Assembly (NCBI GenBank): GCA_027596945.1
Contig: JADGJH010001092.1
Span: 1 to 12,009, forward strand
Direction of reading: 5' to 3'
Origin: Physocladia obscura
Taxonomy: Eukaryota; Chytridiomycota; Chytridiomycetes; Chytridiales; Chytriomycetaceae
DNA: 12,009 nucleotides
The notes below the pieces were generated by a model, which was given only the letters and a program-made list of their open reading frames with translations, was not told the origin of the DNA and searched no databases. Made by a program: the position numbers and the translations under genes. Shown here in pieces: positions 1 to 8,280 of this stretch. Numbering within the stretch: the first letter of the stretch is position 1; each line of letters opens with the position of its first letter.

Positions 1-70
1 ATTAAATGTAGTTGCGAATTTAAAATTTCAATGTTTGTTGATTAATTTTGATTTGTCACTTTTTTCCAAG

Positions 71-165
71 AATATGCTGTGGATTTTGGAAAGCTATTGC
101 AGAATGTTTATACTGAAAAGTGCGGGAGGGTACTTGGTGGCGACGGTTATCCTGCGGCTTGTTGA
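71..165 (+). CDS. Possible last exon of an upstream gene (partial)
   Basis: After a pyrimidine-rich acceptor-like stretch ending in AAG at 68-70, one frame stays open for 30 codons to a TGA at 163-165. It contains YAVDFGKLLQ and ends in GGDGYPAAC. The composition looks coding and CpG dinucleotides are frequent, unlike the AT-rich flanks. A second forward frame is also open to 268, so the correct frame is not certain and a further splice near 130 (GTACTT) is possible. I do not recognise a family. If real, this is the 3' end of a gene that begins left of the window. Confidence 0.3.
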
Positions 166-579
166 CGGAAAAATCGGGGTTTCGCCAGAGTTCGATGCCG
201 TGCAGTTAACAACAAAAAGGACGGCAATTAATGCTCGAAAATCTTTTCAATTTTTTCTGAGAGATTGAAATAGGTTACATGTATATTGACAATTGTACGC
301 TCTATTATACCTATTTGTGTTGAAATTGGTATTGCGGAAGTTTTTATTTTGGAGATGGATCGGAAAAAGGAGGGGAAAAAAGAAGGAAAAAAAAGAACGA
401 AAAACACTTCAATCGGGCAACTTTCATTCGTTCGACGACAAGATAACAAACGCATTTCTTGTCTCAAGCTCGAAATTCTCAAGAACTTTCCAAACAATTT
501 GTTTTCACAAGAATTCCGTGAATTACCAAACTCCGGAAATCATCGGTGACAAAGCATAAAAATATCTTCACAAGAATCT
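166..579. other. Spacer upstream of the WOPR gene
   Basis: I see no convincing gene here. The open frames at 228-559 are driven by an A/G-rich tract at about 352-405 that reads as Lys/Glu repeats on one strand and Phe/Ser on the other. A near-perfect inverted repeat lies at 307-332: ten-base arms starting ATACC and ending GGTAT, one mismatch, six-base loop. This stretch presumably contains the promoter and 5' UTR of the gene starting at 580, but I see no clear TATA box. Confidence 0.5.
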
Positions 580-2200
580 ATGTCGGAAAATAACAAACAG
601 ACTTCCAACACCCAAGAATCTCTACAACACACTTTTTTTGGCTTTCCACAAACGCCATTGGATGCAGCGTTAATTGTGGAAGCTTGTGTTGCCGGTGAAC
701 TGCAACCTGTCAATGCTGCTCCAATGGACGGTGTTATTTCTGCCGTTTCCATCCAGTCAGGAACCGTTTTGGTGTTTTCCGAGGGAAGTTTGTGCTCGCA
801 GATGGTAACGTTCTGTTGTTATCTTCATTACAGACAATAAATTTTTTCGTCAATTTTTTTTCTTCTTATGATGATGACCTTATCCTTATTTTCCGGTTTA
901 TGGTTATTTTTAGATTCGGTGGCGCGATGGACGGCGGTGGAGCCCGTCAAGACCACAAGGTTTGTTTTTGCTGTACCGGTATGTTGTGGCATTACATGTT
1001 TCAGCAAATCCAATTTCGCACTGACTAAAAAAATCGAAAATTTGTTTTCATATAAATATTTCAAACAAAAACAGTGAAATCGAATCTTCCAAACAGAACA
1101 CACATGTTGAATATCCGAATGAAGTTACCTCACGATTCATTAATCTTTATATTCGTGGCGCATGTCGCTTTATACCCAATGGTCTTGCAAAACGTACTAT
1201 CGGCGTTGATGGTAGCGATGGCAATAGATACCGAGGTGTAGACAATCATTATTTTTGCGGCACCTTGTTATCATAAAATTTACACTGTAATTATTTCCCA
1301 GTTGTTTCATATTTTTATCCCAAAGATGTTGAAGTCTTGTTCGACAATCCGCAAGATTTGTCGGATTATCAGTTTGCCAACGGAATTGCAAACTTGATAG
1401 TACCAAGTAAAATCGAAAAATTTCAACGGTTTGCGCATTGCCTTGAAGTTTCAACTTTTCGCCGGCACCGAAAAAAGCGCAATCTAACCGATTCCGCTTC
1501 AAAAAATTCTTCCGTTGATGCAGAAGATAAAACAAGAAAAGAAGATGAAAAAAACAACGATGAAGATGACGACGAGTATGGCGCCGCAGTGCTTTGCCCC
1601 AAACGAAAAAGGAAAGAAACCAAACAAATCAATCTGCATTTACAGTTAGTTCGACATCGAGTGGAGCAAAAGCCGAAAGGACAGCACGAGAAAACGATTT
1701 TAATCGAAGAGCAATCAAGTCAAATTCAACTGCAGCCGCTGCAGAGAAATTACTCGCAACAATCACAATCAATACAAATTCAACAGCAAAGATTTCCATC
1801 GACACCTTACCAAAATAATTACCTCCCATCAATTTCGCATCATTTTTGCTACCAAAAAGTGCAAACGCAGTATCAGCCACAGCAGCAACACTATGTCATG
1901 CCGCCTCAGAATCCATTACTGATTTCTTCAAACTTGTCGCGAAATTTGCCACATGGCATAAACACGTATTATTATAACATAGTTAAGCATAACATGCATG
2001 AATCAAATGATTGGTATCAGCGTAGAAATTATTATCAGCAAACAACAATCCCGATTTCAAATAATTTAGCAGTAACAGCTCATTCTTGTCCTTGTGGAAG
2101 AATTAAAGGTGGTAAATTAACGGTATTCGAGACCGGGTGGACTGAGCGCGCTATTAGTTTGGCGCCTCTAGTGTCAAGATCGATTGGACAAAAAAGATGA
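580..2200 (+). CDS. WOPR-family (Gti1/Pac2/Wor1-like) transcription factor, four exons
   Basis: Splicing 580-804, 914-978, 1075-1235 and 1302-2200 gives one 449-residue frame. The introns are 109, 96 and 66 bp, all GT...AG, and codon phases agree at every junction. WOPRa covers residues 18-98: TPLDAALIVEAC (25-36), SGTVLVF (60-66), RWRDGRRWSPSR (77-88), FLLYRE (93-98). WOPRb covers about 117-163: NGLAKRTIGV (132-141), then VVSYFYPKDV (151-160). WOPR proteins are fungal nuclear regulators that bind DNA through both halves and control morphology, sporulation, nutrient responses and often virulence. After the domain come a basic RRHRKKR (204-210), an acidic stretch (about 223-242), a likely nuclear signal PKRKRK (250-255) and a long Gln/Tyr/Ser-rich tail. 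The domain starts almost at the N-terminus and the linker is short (about 18 residues). ATG at 580 is the only start that keeps the whole domain. The 3' end could instead splice to a segment at 2336. The target genes are unknown. Confidence 0.9.
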
Positions 2201-2229
2201 GGATTTTTACCAAATAGACAATACTTATG

Positions 2230-2235
2230 AATAAA
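2230..2235 (+). promoter_or_regulatory. Poly(A) signal AATAAA after the WOPR gene
   Basis: AATAAA lies 30 bases past the stop at 2198-2200, followed by T/G-rich sequence (ATTGGTTGTTTAG). This agrees with the gene ending at 2200. It would be intronic if the coding-like segment at 2336 were spliced in. Confidence 0.45.
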
Positions 2236-2335
2236 ATTTAAAATTGGTTGTTTAGAAAACAAAAGTGTGGTGTCGTCAGTGAAAAATTGAATTTCGTTTA
2301 ATTGAAGGGCTTGAAACTCATTACAAAGCTGACAG

Positions 2336-2467
2336 ATAAAGCAACTCGAAGAGAAAGTTCGTTCGTTTATTCATAAAGAAGATTATACTGAAATGTTGAC
2401 AAAGCTGTCTGAAACTTTAAAATGCAAGAAAATGTTTGAACAAATCGCTTGTCCTTCAAACCATTGA
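2336..2467 (+). CDS. Coding-like segment; possible alternative 3' exon of the WOPR gene
   Basis: After an acceptor-like CTGACAG (2329-2335) one frame stays open for 43 codons to a TGA at 2465-2467. It begins IKQLEEKVRSF and contains EMLTKLSETL, an amphipathic, coiled-coil-like pattern with charged residues. There is no ATG at its start, so it would have to be an exon. Phase-compatible GT donors in the last WOPR exon exist at 2072, 2123 and 2171, but none is strong. It may be an alternative C-terminus of the WOPR protein, a remnant, or chance. A segment with a similar look follows the decayed WOPR copy at 3428-3549. Confidence 0.3.
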   Translation: MKQLEEKVRSFIHKEDYTEMLTKLSETLKCKKMFEQIACPSNH

Positions 2468-2897
2468 AAGATTTATATAGTTACTTTGTGAAACACGCAA
2501 AGACTTTATTATTGGTATCGTATTTCTTAACGAACACCAGAGTATGTCTGAAAAAAAGAAATGGAAGAAATAAAAATAAACGTAAATTTGTTTCTATCAG
2601 ATTTTTTTTCGCTCTCAATGAATAAAAAGGAATCTTGTTTAACTTACGAAATTTTGTTGACATTTGGATAAGCGCAATAAACGACCACTCTCTTACAAAA
2701 CTCAACAGCTAAAGACAAACAGCAAGGTCGAATCTCCAAACAAAATACGCATATTGAATATCCTAATGACGTCACCAACAATTTATTAACATACCTATTC
2801 GTGGGGAATTTACTAAACGTCCTATCGGCGTTGATTGAAGTGATAGCAATCAATACCAAGAATATCTCGTTGACTTTCACAACTCCATTGCAAACAG

Positions 2898-2963
2898 CCA
2901 GGAATTTTCCAAGGAGCTTTTTTCCTTGAAATATGCCAACTTTACATCTATCAGAAAATTCTG
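2898..2963. repeat. Imperfect nested inverted repeats within the WOPR pseudogene
   Basis: CCAGGAATTTTCC at 2898-2910 is nearly the reverse complement of AGAAAATTCTGG around 2952-2963. Inside lies a second imperfect pair, TTCCAAGGA (2907-2915) and TCCTTGAAA (2923-2931). They fall in the expanded region corresponding to intron 3, so they may belong to a small inserted element. The match is short and could be chance. Confidence 0.3.
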
Positions 2964-3269
2964 GAGATTTTTCTAAAATCTTACTGTAAATAAAATTTTT
3001 CCTGGGATTAACATTTTGCTCACAAACATGTCATTCTCATTTTAATCGTTTATTTTACTTTATGTGTCCAAAACACCGTAGTAAAGAAGTTCTTTGCTCA
3101 CAAAAACCGGAATAAACTTGCGTTTCCAAGATTTTTTTAATGCAAATGTGATATTGCGAAGTAAAATAAAGAAATTTCACTGGTTTCACTAGAACCAAAA
3201 AAAGCGCACTGCGAAGAGTTCCTTTGCGACATATTCTTTTACCAACACAAAAATGAAAAAACCAGTAGA

Positions 3270-3290
3270 ACATATGAAGAAGAAGAAGAA
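3270..3290 (+). repeat. GAA/GAAG microsatellite tract
   Basis: A short run of GAA triplets lies within the pseudogene, at the position that corresponds to the acidic Glu/Asp-rich stretch of the intact WOPR protein. It is probably a remnant of that coding repeat. Confidence 0.5.
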
Positions 3291-3310
3291 GATGCAGACG
3301 ATGAGAACTA

Positions 3311-3884
3311 GAAACGTTTCATAATTACAAATCATCTGTTTTTCGGAATATAATCAACAAAATAGCAGTAATAATAATGATAACAATAACTCTAAATAGC
3401 ATTTTTAAAATTTCAACTGCTCTTCAGATGAAGTCGTTGTGGACTATCTTTTCGGAAAAGAAAAAGAAAATTTTCAGGATTTATGCCAAGAAATATATTT
3501 AATATTGCTAAAAAAAAAACTGTCAGAGAAACTAGTCAACCTACAGTAAAAAAAACCAGTCATTATCAAGTGACTGGCATAATTTGATTATCTTTAATAT
3601 ATTTGTATGGAAAGATGTGTAAACTGATATCAAAAAATTCTAGAATTTTTTTTTTCAAGAGATTAGTGAAATATTTTTAAACCAGTATTCAGGATGTTTG
3701 CCTGTTATTTCTCGACTGAATATGTAATAAACTAATTGCATCGGTACTTTATTCAAAGTAATTTGTGGCATCAAACCCAATCAGTGGCATTTGTGGTGGC
3801 GTCTGGAAGACAAGCCAGCGGAAAATCATACAAAAGACAGATCCTCCCAAAAAAATTACGCCATCCAAAAAAAAAAAAGAACTA
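3311..3884. other. Spacer between the WOPR pseudogene and the OPT gene
   Basis: This is mostly AT-rich sequence with A-runs at 3509-3519 and 3547-3555 and a T-run near 3647. A perfect seven-base inverted repeat, CCAGTCA (3556-3562) and TGACTGG (3571-3577), has an eight-base loop. From 3762 to 3884 the OPT reading frame is open but contains no ATG and reads Lys-rich. The rest presumably holds the OPT promoter, with no clear TATA box. One coding-like segment (3428-3549) is listed separately. Confidence 0.5.
3428..3549 (+). pseudogene. Coding-like segment, possible 3' exon remnant of the decayed WOPR copy
   Basis: A good acceptor (CTGCTCTTCAG, 3417-3427) precedes a frame open for 40 codons to TAA at 3547-3549. 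It begins DEVVVDYLFGKEKENFQ and ends LSEKLVNLQ. No ATG is present. Its pattern, an acidic start, an aromatic/aliphatic core, then KE, hydrophobic heptads and Lys, loosely parallels the segment at 2336-2467 after the intact gene, and the order relative to the WOPR region is the same. DNA similarity between the two is weak, so common origin is only suggested. Confidence 0.25.
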
Positions 3885-6512
3885 ATGAACGCGGCTGAAA
3901 AGACTGATGAGCTGAAGGCGGATATCCTTGAGAACTCGGATTTAGTTGACGATACAGAAATCCAAGACATTAACGACGTTAAAGAGCGTCTGTGAGTGGA
4001 GAACCTTGACCTTTATTTGATTGAAATCTTTGATGGCACTAAAAATATTCACATAACATTTTTCCAGTGACTTCATTGTTCCACAAACGGATGATCCGAC
4101 AACTCCAACATTCACGGTTCGCGCTTTTACAATTGGGTTTGTCTGGTGTTTCTTCCTCTCTGTTGTCAACACGCTTCTTTCCTTCCGCACCAATGCGTTT
4201 GGTGTTGGTGCAAACGTGGCTTTGATCTTGTCGTATCCGATTGGCTTGGCTTGGGCTGCTTTGCTTCCAAAAGGAAATATCATCAACCCAGGACCGTTCA
4301 ATGTCAAGGAACACACTTTGATCTACATTTTCGCTTCTTGCGGTACTGGTACTCCATATGGACTGTAAGCTACCATTCAATTAAGTTCATTTTTCTTTAT
4401 TGATGATCATTCTCAACCAATTATGTTTCCACAGTGATAACGTTATTGCTCAAGTTTTCCCTTCAATGATGAACAACTCCAACATTACTCTGTTCCATTC
4501 AATCGCATTTTGTCTTGTGACTCAGTTTCTTGGATACGGAATGTCTGGTCTCGTTCGCCGTTTCTTGGTCAAACCAACTGCAATGTGGTGGCCGGGAAAC
4601 TTGGGACTCCTCGCTTTACTCACTTCCTTCCACAAAGTTGAAACTGGTGAGGTTGTAGGAAACCGGTTCAAAACGACACGTTTTACCGCTTTCTGGATTG
4701 CTTTCGCATTCATGTTTGTATATACCTGGATTCCCGAGTATTTTATGCCCGTTTTGACGTCCGTCTCGACACTGTGTTTGTTTGCTGGAGTAGGAATCAA
4801 CTCAAATGGGACACCCAACAAAGCTGGAGTTATGACGTCATTCAATGCCGTTGCATCTTCTACGTCCATTGGTGTTGGAGTTTTGGGCACTACATTTGAC
4901 TGGTCCTTTATCGGTGATTAATTTTTCCATTATTGCTTTTTTTTGGGGATCGACCTGAACTTGTCATCTTCCAGGCGCGGTCAACGTTACCTTCCCCTTT
5001 TGGGCCAATCTTGTCAACGCTATTGGTACTGTTTTTATACAGTGGATTATCATTCCAGTTTTGTGGGCGAAAAACGGTAAGAATATTTTTGCATGGTATT
5101 TATGACTTTGTTTGTAATAAACTTAATATTAATATTTTCCAGAGTGGGGGCTCAGCACATATATCACTTACGATGGCGTCAATCCTCTTCTGAACTCTGT
5201 TAGTTTGTATAACGGAAATCCGAATTCAACTTCGCACAGTTTGGGAGCGCGCGTTTCGCCAGCATTCTTTTACAACGCGTCAGACAACTATAATCTGAAT
5301 ATAACGGCGTACAACGATGTTGCTCCAATCCACCTGACTGCATTTTTTGCAGTCACGTACGGAAGTTCTTTCCTTACTATCACAGCTGCCATCTCGCATG
5401 TATTGATTTGGTATGGTAAAGATATTTACCGTCAAGCCATGAACGCCTTCAGACAAATCCGTGACGAAGTTGACGCTAAAGATGTGCATGTCAAACTTAT
5501 GGAAGCATATCCTGACGTTCCGGATTGGGCCTACCTTGCATTCCTTGGAGTTGTCTGTATTCTTGCAATTCTCGTTTCTGTACTTACTCCATACAATATG
5601 CCGTGGTGGGCTATCTTTTTCAACTTGTTTCTTTGCGCCATTTTCATACTTCCTCTTGGAATCATTCAAGCTATCGCTGGATTTGCTCTTTATATCAACG
5701 TTCTCGCCGAATTTCTGATCGGTTTAATGTTGCCCGGACAAACTGTTGCAGTCATGGCTTTCAAGTCTTGGGGAACGAATAACTTAATTCAAGCTCTCTG
5801 GCTGACGTCGGACTTGAAGCTTGGGCAGTACCTTCACATTGCACCATACGCTCTGGTATTCACACAGTTTTTCGGAACATTTTTGAATGCAATCGTTTCT
5901 GTTGTTGTTGCCTATTATTTGATGTACAACGCTGGAAACTTGCTTGGGACGGACGATTGGCAATATATTGGGTACTTGACTTTCTACAACGCCGGAGGCA
6001 TTTGGGGAGCCATTGGACCGCAACGATTCTTTGGAGTCGGATCACTTTACCAAAATCTTTTGTGGTGCTTCTTGGTTGGCGCAGTTTCTCCCATTCTTCC
6101 ATGGCTGGGAAATAAGTTCATTGTCAAGAGCAAATTCTGGCACTACGTCAACTTTCCATTGATTTACACTATTTACGGTGCCGGTGGATACCAAAACACA
6201 ATCGTTGTTCAAATGACTGTTGCGTTTGTTGGTCAAGTGTATATCTTCAACCGCCACAGAGAATGGTACCAAAAGTATATGTACGTTGTTGGAACCGCGT
6301 TTGATTCCTCGTCGGCAATTACCGTTTTGATCATCAGTATTTTGGGAATTTACAACCTCTACTTCCCATACTACAATGTTTTCAACCCAATTACAGAGAT
6401 TGATTACTACTGTTGGCCAGATCTTGGCTACTTGGATTGGGGCTGTGAATATTACCTTGAGAATGGTATGAACACAACTTCGACGGGAATAGTTTGTGCC
6501 GAGTCAGCTTAA
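3885..6512 (+). CDS. Oligopeptide transporter, OPT family, five exons
   Basis: Exons 3885-3991, 4068-4364, 4435-4913, 4975-5076 and 5143-6512 join in phase to 784 residues. The introns are 76, 70, 61 and 66 bp, all GT...AG. OPT proteins are proton-coupled plasma-membrane carriers for tetra- and pentapeptides, glutathione or metal-peptide complexes, usually 700-850 residues with about 16 membrane spans; this length fits. Family marks are a DDP near residues 44-46 before the first span, NPGPFNVKEH (109-118), AVNVTFPFWANLVN after intron 3, a WIIIPVLW span before intron 4, LPGQ (525-528), SDLKLGQYLHIAPY (to 564), GPQRFFG, and NFPLIYT near the C-terminus. The usual KIPPR motif reads HIAPY (560-564), lacking Lys and Arg. 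ATG 3885 is the only in-frame start after the stop at 3759; it leaves a short acidic cytosolic tail. It converges on the gene at 6649. The substrate cannot be told from sequence. Confidence 0.93.
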
Positions 6513-6567
6513 TATTTGTAGAGGAAGCTGTTAATGCCGTTTGGAAAAAGCTAATTTCTGTTTTGAG

Positions 6568-6573
6568 AATAAA
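6568..6573 (+). promoter_or_regulatory. Poly(A) signal AATAAA after the OPT gene
   Basis: AATAAA lies 56 bases after the OPT stop and is followed at once by a GT-rich stretch (GGTTGTTTGTGGAG), the usual arrangement of a cleavage/polyadenylation site. It sits inside the 136-bp gap to the convergent gene ending at 6649. Confidence 0.65.
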
Positions 6574-6648
6574 GGTTGTTTGTGGAGTTTTTTGATTTTC
6601 TTAATTTAACGTTTCTTGTAATTTTTGGGGAAGAAAAAAGTATAGAAA

Positions 6649-8232
6649 TCAGTAAAATTCATTCAAATCTGGGATTAAATCGCTGGAAGAAAGAGGAGTA
6701 TCAGCTTGCAGCAAATCTTTTTCAAATACACCAACTCGATAGTTTAAGAGATCTCTGCCTGCCTCAACTCTCAGCTTCTTTTCCACTGCAAGAGAGCTTG
6801 GTAAATTTTTTAGAGAATCAACAACCCAATTACGAATCTTAACCAATTCATTTTGCACTTCCTTCATTTGACTAAGTATTTCGTAATCGCACAATGTGGC
6901 GGCAGCCAAATTCTTAAAACTTAAAGTCGGCTTGTTTGCAGGAAACGGCGGAAGAATGCTCTCCGCTTTCGTGATATGAGCCGCGGCTTTTTTAACTGGC
7001 CACGTGTATTTGGCGTCGATAAAACTCGCTCGTAATTTTCCACGTTGCACCCCATACCCGGTAGCCACGGTGGATTTTGTTGGTACCACAACTGTATCTT
7101 GACTGCTAATGATGACGTCAAGGTCTTTGATCGCAAGTTCTAATTCATTTTGCGCTTCTTCGAAAGTCTTTCTTAGAATTTCATTCTGCAAAAAAGGTTA
7201 AAACAGATACATAAAAGGAGTAAAAATCTCACTTTCTCTTTAGCATCAAATTTTTCTTTGCTAGTTTGACCGTGCAGAGAATCTTGCGCAAACACAGCGT
7301 CGTCAGAAAACTCTTTACGCCCATTCTCAAACGCGTCGTTGAGGAGATCAATTAATGCAGTTCGGGTCTCCTTCAGAGCTTTGGCCTTTGCGAGTGTCAG
7401 TGAATCAGCAACATCAAGTTCCTTCAATTGTTGTTCTAGATTCGTTTGTCGATCTGCTAATTGAGAAATTTGTTTCTCTTTAGCTGAAATTGTTTGGGTG
7501 ATTTGTTCAACATAGACTTTGCTGGATCCAGATATTGTAGCTGCAAGATGAAACAACGAAACCTTTTTTATTACGGAGGGTTTTAGCACAAAGACAGAAT
7601 GATGATTTCGATTCAATCTCTCACCCCTTTTACTTTCTGCAAAAGTTCGGTTTCCGCTTTCAGCTCTGTTCGAACAACATTTTGGCTCGAAGCGTAGTCG
7701 GCGATTTCATTCTTTAGAGTTTCGGCTGCGTCGTTATGCAGAGCTAAAGCAGTATCGACTATTAGTTCGTCCAGAATCTTCGCTCGCAAGCGCTCTGAGG
7801 GGGTATCAATATCATGCGCAAATACTTTAGGTTTGATAAATAAAACAAAAGATGCTTGCGCACCGTACTCGGGAAGTTTAGCCTGCAAAACAATTGGAAT
7901 GGTCATTTGGAGATCAAATTGATGCCTGTGATTTCGATCAAATTTTTTTGCTTTGATTTCCCTGAGGCTTGAAGATATATTCTTTCGGATGAGTGCTACA
8001 GTGATGGCACGTGCGACTAATTCAAGATTTTCCCAGGATGCTTTTTTGACTGGCTTCGCTTTGATCCTGGTTGTTGCTAGTAAACTGCTTATGTTATTTT
8101 GCTTTAGGGTTCAAATAAAAAAAAAAAACGAAATAATAAAGAGTAATAATATATTTATTTATTTATTTACTCACTTTAAAATACAGCACCGTAACTGGGC
8201 AATAAGATTTTTTGACCAAGTTGGCGATGTTT
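6649..8232 (-). CDS. Unknown coiled-coil-prone protein, multi-exon, 5' end not found
   Basis: On the minus strand the exons are 8232-8175 (tentative), 8084-7625, 7562-7233 (or from 7540) and 7185-6649. They give at least 460 residues ending in LIPDLNEFY. The ATG at 7904-7906 is probably internal, because its frame runs on upstream through 59 codons (e.g. KKASWENLELVARAI) to a proper acceptor GCAG (8088-8085). A perfect GTGAGT donor (8174-8169) then joins in phase to TWSKNLIAQLRCC. The 47-bp intron 7232-7186 is clean and in phase. The protein is rich in Ala, Glu, Lys, Leu and Gln with heptad-like stretches (ISAKEKQISQLADRQ, LEQQLKEL, EEAQNELELAIKDLD). No signal peptide or membrane span is seen in the part found. 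I recognise no family. The first exon was not found; upstream sequence enters the CpG-poor block at about 8280. Exon reality is well supported; the exact 8085-8232 structure and the 7540/7562 acceptor are less certain. Confidence 0.65.
8117..8170. repeat. A12 run and (TTTA) microsatellite inside an intron
   Basis: Twelve A at 8117-8128, then repeated TTTA units at about 8153-8169. Both lie within the proposed 90-bp intron 8085-8174 of the minus-strand gene. Confidence 0.7.
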
Positions 8233-8280
8233 CTTATGAAAAACAGTCACACATAAATCGGCGAAAGTAGCTCATTAACT

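Larger units (their letters stand above)
2715..3310 (+). pseudogene. Decayed tandem copy of the WOPR transcription factor gene
   Basis: This stretch aligns in order with WOPR exons 3 and 4. Bases 2816-2860 match 1191-1235 at 37 of 45 positions, and 3142-3186 match 1388-1432 at 35 of 45, both without gaps. The region around 2728-2790 matches 1080-1146, and the AAAAAAAGCGCA motif near 3197 matches AAAAAAGCGCAA near 1474. Damage is clear: one base is lost at TCTTCC/TCTCC (frameshift), about 18 bases are missing around 2806-2812 where the intact gene encodes RFIPNGL, a GAT-TGA stop interrupts the GVDG motif, and several stops occur after 3130. The gap corresponding to intron 3 has grown from 66 to roughly 190 bp. 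No copy of exons 1-2 was recognised upstream. The copy therefore encodes no intact WOPR domain. Confidence 0.85.

Noticed and set aside
228..559. Overlapping ORFs on both strands upstream of the WOPR gene
   Set aside because: They are produced by an A/G-rich low-complexity tract (Lys/Glu on one strand, Phe/Ser on the other) and have no conserved features.
1337..2200. A stand-alone 287-residue ORF
   Set aside because: It starts with TTG inside the WOPRb domain and is simply the last exon of the spliced WOPR gene.
3556..3577. Perfect seven-base hairpin as a bacterial-type terminator
   Set aside because: The window is eukaryotic with spliced genes and poly(A) signals; the hairpin is not next to any gene end and may be chance.
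5280..6272. Several ORFs antisense to the OPT gene
   Set aside because: They are shadows of the OPT coding frame, whose conserved motifs fix the coding strand.
8102..8116. T-loop-like GGGTTCAAAT suggesting a tRNA
   Set aside because: No matching acceptor, D or anticodon stems occur around it and it is followed directly by an A-run.
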